IMG/VR virus record: IMGVR_UViG_3300023094_000027
Coordinates: 1 to 35,267 of that record
Reading direction: 5' to 3' (one strand)
Source: a virus
DNA length: 35,267 nucleotides
The notes beneath the pieces are model-generated. The model saw nothing but the letters and a program-made list of their open reading frames with translations, was not told where the DNA came from and searched no databases. Positions 1 through 5,756 of the stretch are shown in pieces (position 1 is the first letter of the stretch; the number at the start of each line of letters is the position of its first letter). Both the position numbers and the translations under genes were made by a program.

Positions 1-182
1 GTACCTGATTCTTTGCCCCAGCTATACTTCACAGGAAGGTGTGTGTGATCAGCTTCGAGGTCTGGCTTATCGCCTATCACGAATACTCTGCCATCCCACT
101 CTTTTATGTTCCTGAGAGATTCAATAGAAAGCTCTAACTCCCGAGTGCGCGACATCCTATATGAGTATACGACAGGGTACAT
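1..182 (-). CDS. Stealth-like sugar transferase, N-terminal part (cut by window edge)
   Basis: The first 60 codons of a leftward gene that runs off the window. The N-terminus begins MYPVVYSYR, followed by a run like the ELxxSIxSL and VFVIGDKP segments seen at the start of phage-encoded sugar transferases with a GT-A fold related to the Stealth family. The ATG at 182 is chosen because it lies one base after the TGA of the preceding gene (TGATATG), so translation is probably coupled; an ATG at 215 is also in frame. The matching C-terminal half is at 34845-35267 at the other end of the window. Joining the ends directly puts the two halves out of frame, so one base, or one plus a multiple of three, is probably missing between them. 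The family assignment is from recalled motif pattern, not a search. Confidence 0.6.
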   Translation of the reverse strand, partial: MYPVVYSYRMSRTRELELSIESLRNIKEWDGRVFVIGDKPDLEADHTHLPVKYSWGKESG

Positions 183-183
183 A

Positions 184-324
184 TCAGAATGAGTCCAACC
201 CAGCAACGACCCCATTTACCACTCTAAATGGCAACTTTGCTTTGTATTCGACTGCTAATAATAGAGAGTACTTTAATTCTTCTTGGTCTTTTGAATTTAT
301 GTAGGGGTAAATTATATCGTACAT
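184..324 (-). CDS. 46-aa protein resembling the N-terminus of the following transferase
   Basis: A short leftward gene whose product starts MYDIIYPYINSKDQEELKYSL. This aligns well with the start of the next gene (MYPVVYSYR, then E-L-x-x-S-I-x-S-L), with the same Y-x-I/V-I/V-Y-x-Y opening and the same following helix. It stops after 46 residues and is followed one base later by the start of that gene. It could be a truncated duplicate of the transferase or a surviving piece of a related one. It begins just after the stop of the preceding small gene. Its function is unknown. Confidence 0.5.
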   Translation of the reverse strand: MYDIIYPYINSKDQEELKYSLLLAVEYKAKLPFRVVNGVVAGLDSF

Positions 325-326
325 AA

Positions 327-485
327 TTATTTCTTCTTGGCCTGTGCCTTGAACCCCATATCAACTTTTGCTTCCGATTTAATGTACTCGATTGTAACAT
401 CCGCTAACTGTTTAACCGATTTTTCGTCAGCCATCTCTTTAATAGTTTCTAGTTTAGCGACTATGATTTTTTGCTTGTCATTCAT
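327..485 (-). CDS. Small basic helical protein (52 aa)
   Basis: Unrecognised. The product is lysine-rich, almost certainly all helical, and ends in AQAKKK. Its ATG overlaps the stop of the upstream mini membrane protein (TGAATG region at 482-485), as expected in the tightly packed leftward operon. No membrane segment or cysteines are seen. Confidence 0.5.
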   Translation of the reverse strand: MNDKQKIIVAKLETIKEMADEKSVKQLADVTIEYIKSEAKVDMGFKAQAKKK

Positions 486-598
486 CGCTCTCTACCATCC
501 GAATAACCGAAAGCGTAGCCTATTCCTAGAACTACTATAGCGACCATAATTGCTATGCCACCTTTTATTATTGCGTCTAGTGTTTCGTAGTAGATCAT
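482..598 (-). CDS. Mini membrane protein (38 aa)
   Basis: Unrecognised. Residues about 10-31 (IIKGGIAIMVAIVVLGIGYA) form one hydrophobic membrane span, followed by a short polar tail ending GRER. Its start overlaps the stop of the upstream gene (ATGA), and its own stop overlaps the next start, so it is translationally coupled on both sides. Confidence 0.5.
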   Translation of the reverse strand: MIYYETLDAIIKGGIAIMVAIVVLGIGYAFGYSDGRER

Positions 599-690
599 TT
601 CGATTTTCTCTTAGATAAGTAGCTTAACCTTATTTCAATAGTTATAAGCTGTAGTAATATACCGGCTATTATAATATTATCAATTGTCAT
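595..690 (-). CDS. Mini membrane protein (31 aa)
   Basis: Unrecognised. Residues about 3-19 are hydrophobic (IDNIIIAGILLQLITIEI) and the C-terminus is basic (SKRKSK), fitting a single-span membrane peptide. A GGTGG stretch lies about 5 bases upstream of the ATG. It is the first gene after the hairpin at 706-736 and overlaps the next start by 4 bases. Confidence 0.4.
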   Translation of the reverse strand: MTIDNIIIAGILLQLITIEIRLSYLSKRKSK

Positions 691-705
691 TATATCCACC
701 CCAAG

Positions 706-736
706 AACAGCCCGACTCACGACAAATCGGGCTGTT
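706..736 (-). other. Perfect 10-bp inverted repeat (hairpin) between genes
   Basis: AACAGCCCGA at 706-715 pairs perfectly with TCGGGCTGTT at 727-736 around an 11-base loop. It lies between the gene ending at 771 and the one starting at 690. Neither strand has a T-run after the stem, so it is not a standard intrinsic terminator. It may be an mRNA-stabilising hairpin, a processing site or a weak attenuator. Confidence 0.55.
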
Positions 737-770
737 GCTAAAGTTGATAGATTGCCGTGATATCATGCTT

Positions 771-1040
771 TCAGTGTACCACTTTTTTAGGATAAAACCA
801 AGACTTTTGATAGTAAACTAACTGAACTGAACGACCATAATCACCTATCAATGATGAGCAAGACAGTATTTTGCCTAGCTTTATAAGCTCTATCACATCG
901 TTATACTTCTTATATTGATACCTTGTTGTCGGTCGAATAACAAAAAACTGTAGAGGAGTTTCTACAGCTATTTTATCTGGTCGTATATGAAAGGTGGTGC
1001 GAGTTTGTTCTATGTAGATAAGCTCGGTATTGTCCACCAT
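771..1040 (-). CDS. Hypothetical protein (89 aa)
   Basis: Unrecognised soluble protein rich in beta-strand-forming and aromatic residues, with a basic C-terminus (YPKKVVH). No clear Shine-Dalgarno sequence precedes the ATG; a TATATA box ends only 11 bases upstream, so a leaderless or nearly leaderless transcript is possible. It is separated from its neighbours by a 44-base gap on one side and a hairpin on the other, unlike the overlapping genes around it. Confidence 0.55.
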   Translation of the reverse strand: MVDNTELIYIEQTRTTFHIRPDKIAVETPLQFFVIRPTTRYQYKKYNDVIELIKLGKILSCSSLIGDYGRSVQLVYYQKSWFYPKKVVH

Positions 1041-1084
1041 GTAAGCATATTTATATAGACTCAGATCGTTAAAAGCAAATCAAT

Positions 1085-1333
1085 TTATAACAGTCGTGAT
1101 AGCTCTTGTTCGTTAACCCCTTGGAGCCTCACGCTTGCTGTGGTATCTGGGTTGTAGATATATGGTAGATCAATGTCTGAAACTTCTTTGGCTTCACGCT
1201 GCCAGTCTTTAGAGATTGCCGTCCGTCTGACGTTCACGTTATAGCCGTTCTTCTTAGCGAACTGCTTTAATAATTTGAAGTCGTGCTTGTATACACATGG
1301 AACGCATCTGTCAGTGTAAATTATTAATGTCAT
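1085..1333 (-). CDS. Thioredoxin/glutaredoxin-like protein
   Basis: An 82-aa protein with an early beta strand (TLIIYTDRC) and a CVPC redox motif at about residues 11-14, then a helix (KLLKQFAKK), a second strand (VNVRRT) and a DLPYIY segment that fits the cis-proline position of thioredoxin folds. It probably acts as a small cytoplasmic thiol-disulfide oxidoreductase, for example as electron donor or host redox modulator. The ATG at 1333 is preferred over the GTG at 1339: a strong AAGGAGTGG lies just upstream and the ATG overlaps the stop of the preceding gene. Phage glutaredoxins of this size are common. Confidence 0.7.
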   Translation of the reverse strand: MTLIIYTDRCVPCVYKHDFKLLKQFAKKNGYNVNVRRTAISKDWQREAKEVSDIDLPYIYNPDTTASVRLQGVNEQELSRLL

Positions 1334-1593
1334 TCCCACTCCTTAATTAAGATCACAACTCCTACAGCGCCTAGCCAATTCAATAGGAACTGCTGCCAGT
1401 CACTTGATATTAGTAGAGCGAAGGGTACTGATACCCATACACTGAGGCACACTGGGCACTCCAGAAGGTCTTGTAGCCATGAGTTAGGCCAAACCCTGCG
1501 TAGGCTTGCGAAGATCATACCAGGGCCATCGTATGCGCTTACTAAGGTTGATACGGCATAGGTTGCTAGGCTTGCTACTATAAATTCAATCAC
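1330..1593 (-). CDS. DUF1360-like membrane protein
   Basis: An 87-aa protein with a hydrophobic N-terminus (FIVASLATYAVSTLVSA), a DGPGMIFASLRR segment, an LLECPVCLSVWVSVPFALL segment (CPxC inside a membrane span), and a third hydrophobic stretch near the C-terminus. The order DGP, then R-R, then CPxCLxVW is the signature I recall for DUF1360, a family frequent in phages and Gram-positive bacteria, of unknown role. It overlaps its neighbours by 4 bases on each side and sits directly upstream of the thioredoxin-like gene, which also carries a CxxC. Confidence 0.65.
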   Translation of the reverse strand: MIEFIVASLATYAVSTLVSAYDGPGMIFASLRRVWPNSWLQDLLECPVCLSVWVSVPFALLISSDWQQFLLNWLGAVGVVILIKEWE

Positions 1594-1787
1594 TGTCTAT
1601 CCTCCCCTTGGTCTTTGGTTGATTCTCTACGCATAAGCTTGGACGTCTTAATTAGCACATCAACGTCATATTTAGGTAACAGGTACAGGCATCCATTTGG
1701 CATATCTACTCGCCACCTATTTTGTTTGATGTTTCTCTCTAGGAGAAAATAAAAGACTGCATGTTCAGCTTTTCTTATGAGGCTCAT
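1590..1787 (-). CDS. Hypothetical protein (65 aa)
   Basis: Unrecognised. Basic in the first half and acidic/polar at the end (STKDQGEDRQ), with no membrane span or motif. Its stop overlaps the start of the DUF1360-like gene by 4 bases. Confidence 0.5.
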   Translation of the reverse strand: MSLIRKAEHAVFYFLLERNIKQNRWRVDMPNGCLYLLPKYDVDVLIKTSKLMRRESTKDQGEDRQ

Positions 1788-1818
1788 AAGTAAGCCTCTT
1801 TAAGTGGTGGGGTTTTGG

Positions 1819-2127
1819 TCATGCAAAGTGCCTCCAAATGTACTTATGCAGCAGAATCTTTCGTAAAGCTTTAATCCAACCAGTCAGGTAATAGCGTGTT
1901 CTAAAGTGTGCTATCTCCGTGTGAATATCGAAGTATATATGCCATTCGTTGTCTGTACGGTCAGGATAGTTTGGGGTCTTGTCTTTGACTTCCACATCAT
2001 ACATAGGTTTATATGGCAGCGGCTCTTCTAAACCGACGGCTATACGATTGTCATTATCATCGTAGTAGAGCGCTCCATCATGCTCACTTGAATAACTTAC
2101 TCGTGCAATCTTTTGTGTTTCGCTCAT
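1819..2127 (-). CDS. Hypothetical protein (102 aa)
   Basis: Unrecognised. The first two thirds are acidic and strand-rich with many tyrosines; the last 30 residues are basic and aromatic (HFRTRYYLTGWIKALRKI). Its ATG overlaps the stop of the upstream gene (2124). A 31-base gap separates it from the next gene. Confidence 0.55.
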   Translation of the reverse strand: MSETQKIARVSYSSEHDGALYYDDNDNRIAVGLEEPLPYKPMYDVEVKDKTPNYPDRTDNEWHIYFDIHTEIAHFRTRYYLTGWIKALRKILLHKYIWRHFA

Positions 2128-2582
2128 GTGACAATCCCCTCTTCCTTAAGTTTTTGGGTTAGTGCTTGTACTGCTGCTGTTGGGGTGTCACCACTGCTGA
2201 AGTACATTTCTGAATCTTTGCCGATTTCTCCATACCAAGCTTTCCATCCACCTGAAGCGGTAGCCTTGAGGTTTACACCAAACACTTTGCCACCGTAGTC
2301 ATCAATGACTTTGTAAGGCAAACTTGTTAAAAGCCCCTCTAATGTGTCTGATTGCTCAGGAGGTTCTTGGTTCTTTATGGCTTTCAAAACACGGTCAACG
2401 TCTTCTTGCCGGGTTTCGTTCGACTCGGGGCGGTAAGTGATTGCAAACTCGTGTAGTATTTGCCGTAGTTCGTCGGTGAGTATCCTACTCTGCTTACTGT
2501 GTGTAGGAGCAGGCTTTGGCCTAGAATCTATGGTAGGTTTTGCGGTTTCTCTTTTCCATTCTTCGGCACATGTGCAGCTCAT
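2124..2582 (-). CDS. Hypothetical protein with phage ABA-sandwich-like C-terminus (152 aa)
   Basis: The N-terminal half is polar and proline-rich with a CTC pair at residues 3-5. The C-terminal half has strands (KVFGVNLKA, GWKAWYGEI) followed by SGDTPTAAVQALTQKL. The GDTPxxA-x-x-L helix is also seen at the end of the rightward gene at 7619-8038, and resembles the end of phage ABA-sandwich domains, where a helix follows a G-x-T-P turn. The function is unknown. Confidence 0.6.
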   Translation of the reverse strand: MSCTCAEEWKRETAKPTIDSRPKPAPTHSKQSRILTDELRQILHEFAITYRPESNETRQEDVDRVLKAIKNQEPPEQSDTLEGLLTSLPYKVIDDYGGKVFGVNLKATASGGWKAWYGEIGKDSEMYFSSGDTPTAAVQALTQKLKEEGIVT

Positions 2583-2900
2583 TTATTCCCCTTCCGTATT
2601 ATTGCTAGCTTGGAGCTGCTCAAATATCTTTAGGCCATCGTCAATATTAACTGAGCCTGTAGAGACAGCACCTTCTTTGAGTAGAGCGGCGAGTTTTGTT
2701 GCTCCATCGACCCTAGCAGCCAGTAGCTCTTCCTTATGTCGTTTTAGGATTGCAGCCTTTGCTTCCGCCATTTCTTGATGACATTCGTCCGTCTCTTCTC
2801 TGTTCACGCATCTATCTAATACCCCTAGTGCATTACCATATTTATTGAGTTGTTCATTTAGCCATTCTTCACTAAACGTATTAGAGGGGTTAGCACTCAT
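2583..2900 (-). CDS. Hypothetical helical protein (105 aa)
   Basis: Unrecognised. Predicted mostly helical, with alternating acidic and basic residues in the middle (QEMAEAKAAILKRHKEELLA), probably a coiled coil, and a short C-terminal helix. It starts at an ATGA overlap with the preceding small gene and ends one base before the next ATG. Confidence 0.5.
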   Translation of the reverse strand: MSANPSNTFSEEWLNEQLNKYGNALGVLDRCVNREETDECHQEMAEAKAAILKRHKEELLAARVDGATKLAALLKEGAVSTGSVNIDDGLKIFEQLQASNNTEGE

Positions 2901-3073
2901 GCTGTTCGTTCCGCTTCTTGCTGAAGATTAATAAACACTTCATGAGGTATCACCAGGGTAACTGTGTCATCAGCAAAGCTCTTTTTATATTGCCCAGACT
3001 CAACCAGCTCCTTATAAGCATCTCTTTTACCGAAGTTGTAGCCTCTATCGAACTCTCTTTCTTCTTTGCTCAT
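2897..3073 (-). CDS. Small hypothetical protein (58 aa)
   Basis: Begins MSKEEREFDRGYNFGKRDAY and ends with a strand (TVTLVIPHEVFINLQQEAE). The RGYNFGKRDAYKEL segment resembles short phage proteins made of one charged helix. It overlaps both neighbours by 4 bases (ATGA), which supports it as a real coding sequence although it is short. Function unknown. Confidence 0.55.
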   Translation of the reverse strand: MSKEEREFDRGYNFGKRDAYKELVESGQYKKSFADDTVTLVIPHEVFINLQQEAERTA

Positions 3074-3426
3074 TCCGTCTTTTCTCCTATACCTGTTAAG
3101 TCTGGGTTTTCGTAGATGTTTCCTACGACTTCATTAGTTGTCTCGTTGTAATCGTCCATTTGTGCAAGGTAGCCACAGTCAATAAATATGGGGTCGTGAC
3201 CAATAACAACTTTGCTCTCATGCCTACCGTTCTCAGCCCGCCATTTATGAATGACAATATCTCCCTCATAAATCTCAACACCGTTCTTGTCTTTTAGGCC
3301 GGTGTATTGCATAATGTCGAACTTTTCTGCTTCCCTAATAAAATTATGTAGGTTAAGAAGACTATAAGTGGTATTGAAAAACATTTGTGTTTCTTTATCC
3401 CAAGCCCTGAATTTAATCTCGCGCAT
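3070..3426 (-). CDS. YopX family protein
   Basis: A 118-aa protein with the hallmarks of the YopX family common in phages: opening MREIKFRAWDKETQMF, the central FDIMQYTGLKDKNGVEIYEG run with DIV after it, and the late VVGNIYENPDL. YopX proteins form small beta-barrel-like oligomers; their role in the phage cycle is not established. A strong GGAGGAGAC stands directly before the ATG. The start overlaps the previous gene by 14 bases and the stop overlaps the next start by 4. Confidence 0.9.
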   Translation of the reverse strand: MREIKFRAWDKETQMFFNTTYSLLNLHNFIREAEKFDIMQYTGLKDKNGVEIYEGDIVIHKWRAENGRHESKVVIGHDPIFIDCGYLAQMDDYNETTNEVVGNIYENPDLTGIGEKTE

Positions 3427-3763
3427 TGTCTCCTCCTACCTTATTAGATGTGATTATGGTGCGGCACTGCTCTACTGCGTCATCAAAAGCTTGGTCACAC
3501 GTACACTGATACTGAAAACCTGCTGTGCATATGTCACATGGCTCGTATTTCATATACTCACGTTCTGGCAACTTACTAAGCAACATATCGGAGTGTTCGT
3601 TAATTGCTTTGGTGAGTAGTTGCATGATTTTATCGCTGAGTTTTTCTGCTTCAGTACTGTCGATATACGTCATGCCGTCTGATACTTCTCTAGCATCAAT
3701 CTCGTAGCAGTTAAGCAGGAAGAAAAGATCTTGTTTTAGTTCCTTTGTAGATTCTTTGTTCAT
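3413..3763 (-). CDS. Hypothetical protein with four-cysteine cluster (116 aa)
   Basis: Unrecognised. Mostly helical at the N-terminus, with a CDICTAGFQYQCTCDQAF segment at about residues 76-93. The C-x2-C-x7-C-x-C spacing suggests zinc binding. A helical tail follows. It overlaps its neighbours in the leftward operon. Confidence 0.55.
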   Translation of the reverse strand: MNKESTKELKQDLFFLLNCYEIDAREVSDGMTYIDSTEAEKLSDKIMQLLTKAINEHSDMLLSKLPEREYMKYEPCDICTAGFQYQCTCDQAFDDAVEQCRTIITSNKVGGDNARD

Positions 3764-4173
3764 GATGCGCTCCCAGAAGTAGGTGTGTCACCAGGAATTT
3801 TATCAACTCTTTCTAACAACTGCTCTTCAAATGTTTTGGCACAGTGGCTATTTGGTTTATCTATATCCTCAGACTCTACATATTCAGAGTGAGGGTTGAA
3901 AGTGGTAACTGTTTCTACTGCTACTGGATATGGAACTTCCTCTTTGCTAGGCCAGACATTTACAGTAATACCCTTATCTAGGATGCGTCGGTAAATCTCG
4001 TTCTCGGCCTGCAATCGTTCTGAAATACTAAAACTTCTGTCTAGGTCTTCTTGTAGCTGCTCTACAGCTTGCGCCCACTCCACAAAATTTTTACCACTTG
4101 CGTCCTTTTTGTGGAAAGTAGCTGATTCTTTTAAATACTCTAGTAGCTCTTGTATGTTATCTGTTATGGTCAT
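3760..4173 (-). CDS. Hypothetical protein (137 aa)
   Basis: Unrecognised. Residues 1-65 are helical and charged (likely coiled coil around EQLQEDLDRSFSISERLQAE), followed by a less ordered, acidic C-terminal half. Its start overlaps the stop of the 46-aa gene upstream. Confidence 0.5.
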   Translation of the reverse strand: MTITDNIQELLEYLKESATFHKKDASGKNFVEWAQAVEQLQEDLDRSFSISERLQAENEIYRRILDKGITVNVWPSKEEVPYPVAVETVTTFNPHSEYVESEDIDKPNSHCAKTFEEQLLERVDKIPGDTPTSGSAS

Positions 4174-4310
4174 GATTTAGCCTCCAAATAATCAATAAGT
4201 TCGTTGAAACCATTTACTAAATCTCTCAAAATATCATCGTCTCGGCGACTGAATATAGACCCTTCGTTAGTCTCAAATTCTATTTCTATTTTGTCTGGTA
4301 GATTGCTCAT
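4170..4310 (-). CDS. Small acidic protein (46 aa)
   Basis: Begins MSNLPDKIEIEFETNEG and ends in a helix (DLVNGFNELIDYLEAK). Unrecognised. ATGA overlaps with both neighbours and a GGAG-type site inside the previous gene support it. Confidence 0.5.
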   Translation of the reverse strand: MSNLPDKIEIEFETNEGSIFSRRDDDILRDLVNGFNELIDYLEAKS

Positions 4311-4453
4311 TCGTTTGCATCTCCCATCTGCTCAAGCTGAAAGGTAACAGCTCCTAGGTTAGCTAGTAATTTCGGGTCAGGGTCTGGACTGTCACGTTCT
4401 ACTCTTGCTGCTGCGTAGGCTTTGTATGATTCTAGTATTGCTCGTTCACTCAT
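4307..4453 (-). CDS. Small hypothetical protein (48 aa)
   Basis: Begins MSERAILESYKAYAAARVER, with a DPDPK turn and a second helix ending QLEQMGDANE. Unrecognised, probably a helix-turn-helix-shaped all-alpha peptide. It overlaps both neighbours by 4 bases. Confidence 0.5.
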   Translation of the reverse strand: MSERAILESYKAYAAARVERDSPDPDPKLLANLGAVTFQLEQMGDANE

Positions 4454-4542
4454 AGTTTATCTCCAGGGTTATCCCAAAACTTGCCCTTTTTCTTTTCCGG
4501 GGTATCTGGTTTTGGTAGGTTTAATTCAGGTACAAGCGGCAT
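4450..4542 (-). CDS. Mini protein (30 aa)
   Basis: A proline- and lysine-rich 30-residue product (PKPDTPEKKKGKFWDNPG). Supported by its position: the start overlaps the preceding stop (TAATG) and its stop overlaps the next start (ATGA). Function unknown. Confidence 0.4.
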   Translation of the reverse strand: MPLVPELNLPKPDTPEKKKGKFWDNPGDKL

Positions 4543-4697
4543 TATTGCCTCTCGATCGTTATAGGTTTAGAAGACGAGCTATTGAAAACTCTTGTTTCTG
4601 TTTCAGGTAATAAGCTCCCTGCTAGTGCAAAAGCGATCATTACTATACCGCTGTAGATTATTATATCGCTCACTATTCGTCTTACAATTGTTATCAT
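4542..4697 (-). CDS. Membrane or secreted mini protein, first gene of leftward operon (51 aa)
   Basis: Starts with a basic N-terminus (ITIVRR) then a hydrophobic run (IIIYSGIVMIAFALAGSLL) that could be a signal peptide or a single span, and ends polar. A GAAAGGG site lies 6 bases before the ATG. It is the first gene after the promoter at 4725-4753 and is coupled to the next gene by a TAATG overlap. Confidence 0.6.
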   Translation of the reverse strand: MITIVRRIVSDIIIYSGIVMIAFALAGSLLPETETRVFNSSSSKPITIERQ

Positions 4698-4724
4698 CGG
4701 TAGCCCTTTCGTTTAGCTATCCCC

Positions 4725-4753
4725 ATTGTACTACGCAAACTAAGCAATGTCAA
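4725..4753 (-). promoter_or_regulatory. Leftward promoter with operator-like element
   Basis: On the minus strand: TTGACA (4748-4753), a 17-bp spacer, then TACAAT (4725-4730). The spacer contains GCTTAGTTTGC starting 2 bp after the -35, the complement of the element found in three rightward promoters. It should drive the whole leftward accessory operon; the element is well placed for a repressor to block RNA polymerase. Confidence 0.85.
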
Positions 4754-4799
4754 GTATGGTTTACTGCCGCCCACAGTAATTAACCTTGTGTGTTTTCTT

Positions 4800-5360
4800 T
4801 GAGACTATTCGTAGTGTATGAAATATAAAACAGGTTGGTTCAAATTCAAATCCTTTGAAGTAACTATATAGGTGCTTCTAGCCTGGACGGTGGGTAGACA
4901 AGTTGATGATAACACAATAATAATTTTGACAATAGACCGCCTCCCCTAAGTGCTAGGAGTAGGATTGAACCTTTTACGGATTAAGGCAGTGAACTTGCTT
5001 GAGTGCATTACAGAGAACAGGAGATACAGAACTGTGTCGTGTGCCTTTGGCTAGCAGTGTCTAGTAAGATTTAAATGAAATACCTCTACGTAGAAAATAC
5101 TAGTTTCCTGTTCTCAGCAATAGACCTGGTTGACGTAATAGCGGCTGTATATCAGAGCCAGGTATTATACACTCAAGATTCCCCTTCAAGTGTTGCCTAC
5201 AGTTTTGATTATGAGCGGACGGAGAAGCTGCCGTAATCGCAGTCAGTTTATAACATTGCCTGCTTAAGCAATACGGGTTAACTCAGCTCCTCAGACCGCC
5301 CACAAGAGTTATCTCATGGGTAGGTATGGTAGCCAACTTTTCACAATTAAAAGACCATAC
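4800..5360 (-). ncRNA. Candidate long structured non-coding RNA (leftward)
   Basis: About 560 bases with no plausible protein gene but many inverted repeats: GAGAACAGGA (5013-5022) with TCCTGTTCTC (5106-5115), extendable with wobble pairs; ACCTGG (5124-5129) with CCAGGT (5158-5163); nested CCCA/TGGG and GAG/CTC near 5299-5321; and GTATGG (5324-5329) with CCATAC (5355-5360) enclosing CTTTT/AAAAG. A TTGATG-17-TATAAT promoter lies just upstream on the minus strand. Large structured phage RNAs such as ROOL and GOLLD have this size and setting, but I cannot confirm membership. The 3' end is not clearly marked, and the strand is inferred from the promoter alone. Confidence 0.45.
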
Positions 5361-5365
5361 TACTA

Positions 5366-5394
5366 TTATAACTCGATGAACTGAAAACATCAAT
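5366..5394 (-). promoter_or_regulatory. Leftward promoter for candidate long RNA
   Basis: On the minus strand: TTGATG (5389-5394), 17-bp spacer, perfect TATAAT (5366-5371). It lacks the operator-like element found in the five regulated promoters, so it may be constitutive. The predicted start near 5358 lies at the outer edge of the GTATGG/CCATAC stem. Confidence 0.6.
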
Positions 5395-5406
5395 TTGTAA
5401 AAGTAT

Positions 5407-5434
5407 TTGCAACAGTGATTGTGTCTGATATAAT
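5407..5434 (+). promoter_or_regulatory. Rightward promoter of a very short transcription unit
   Basis: TTGCAA (5407-5412), 16-bp spacer, perfect TATAAT (5429-5434). It is back to back with the leftward promoter at 5366-5394. An intrinsic terminator begins only about 15-20 bases after the expected start site, so the product would be an RNA of roughly 40 bases unless the terminator is read through. Confidence 0.5.
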
Positions 5435-5440
5435 GTAAAC

Positions 5441-5513
5441 AGCATGACGAACACGGGCAGGTGAAAATCCTGCCTTTTTGTTACCCTCTAGTAGTTCATC
5501 TAGCATGACGAAC
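5441..5513 (+). repeat. 12-bp direct repeat flanking the short terminator
   Basis: AGCATGACGAAC occurs at 5441-5452, at the expected transcription start, and again at 5502-5513, after the terminator. Two identical 12-mers 61 bases apart in a non-coding region suggest protein-binding sites or a duplication around the hairpin. Confidence 0.6.
5455..5479 (+). terminator. Intrinsic terminator (rightward)
   Basis: GGCAGG (5456-5461) pairs with CCTGCC (5469-5474) around a 7-base loop and is followed directly by TTTTT (5475-5479). Only the plus strand has the T-run, so it stops rightward transcription from the promoter at 5407-5434. Confidence 0.75.
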
Positions 5514-5560
5514 TCATAGATTACCTGTAGTATACCTCTAAATAAGCACATTGGCAAATT

Positions 5561-5583
5561 AAAAAGAAGCTCCGAAGAGCCTC
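5561..5583 (-). terminator. UUCG-tetraloop intrinsic terminator (leftward)
   Basis: On the minus strand a 7-bp stem (5577-5583 with 5566-5572, one G-U pair) closes a C(UUCG)G tetraloop and is followed immediately by TTTTT (5561-5565). This is a textbook Rho-independent terminator and sets the 3' end of the small RNA. Confidence 0.85.
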
Positions 5584-5643
5584 CCTTAATAGGAACTTGC
5601 CGAAAGGAACTACCACAATAAGAGATAATTTCACAAGTTCCTG
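5561..5643 (-). ncRNA. Candidate small RNA (about 83 nt) with anti-Shine-Dalgarno loop
   Basis: On the minus strand a TGGACT-16-TACAAT promoter (5649-5676) is followed by about 83 bases ending in a strong UUCG terminator. Within it, 5634-5642 and 5591-5599 form a perfect 9-bp stem (AGGAACTTG/CAAGTTCCT). Its 34-base loop contains, next to the stem, the complement of CGAAAGGAAC (5601-5610). That sequence recurs as ribosome-binding leader after the operator-type promoters: a perfect 10-base match at 5767-5776, 9 bases at 12496-12504, 8 bases at 8952-8959, and a wobble match at 10874-10885. This suggests a trans-acting regulator of translation. No protein gene fits here. Confidence 0.55.
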
Positions 5644-5648
5644 TCCCT

Positions 5649-5676
5649 ATTGTAACAGATTATGATATAAAGTCCA
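5649..5676 (-). promoter_or_regulatory. Leftward promoter of the small RNA
   Basis: On the minus strand: TGGACT (5671-5676), 16-bp spacer, TACAAT (5649-5654). The -35 matches four of six consensus bases. The terminator 65-85 bases downstream makes a defined short transcript. No operator-like element is present. Confidence 0.5.
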
Positions 5677-5721
5677 CCCCTAGAGTGTTCGTAAAGTGTT
5701 TATCGGAATTGAGATTAAGCA

Positions 5722-5750
5722 TTGACTTATGCTTAGTTTGCATGTAGTAT
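5722..5750 (+). promoter_or_regulatory. Rightward promoter with operator-like element (main rightward promoter)
   Basis: TTGACT (5722-5727), 17-bp spacer, TAGTAT (5745-5750). GCTTAGTTTGC sits 3 bp after the -35, in the same orientation relative to transcription as in the leftward promoter at 4725-4753. It precedes the structured leader and the rightward gene block that begins at 6184. Confidence 0.8.
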
Positions 5751-5756
5751 GTAAAT

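Noticed and set aside
706-736. Intrinsic terminator.
   Set aside because: The 10-bp stem is perfect but neither side is followed by a T-run; listed as a hairpin only.
4422-4783. Open frames on the plus strand across the leftward mini genes.
   Set aside because: They lack ribosome binding sites and oppose the tightly overlapping leftward genes that have good starts and a promoter.
4810-4865. A second tRNA-like stretch on the plus strand (GGTTCAAAT followed by partly complementary bases).
   Set aside because: No acceptor stem, D-arm or anticodon arm can be assembled around it.
4941-5010. tRNA-like sequence on the minus strand (GGTTCAATCC resembling a T-arm, with the downstream text resembling a reversed tRNA).
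   Set aside because: The T-stem does not pair, no 7-bp acceptor stem or anticodon stem can be formed, and there is no CCA. Kept only as a hint for the structured RNA.
5600-5670. Plus-strand reading as a gene remnant: CGAAAGGAAC followed by a short frame ending CPYCNRL.
   Set aside because: The expected start codon is ATA and the frame is only about 16 codons; the minus-strand RNA with promoter and terminator explains the site better.
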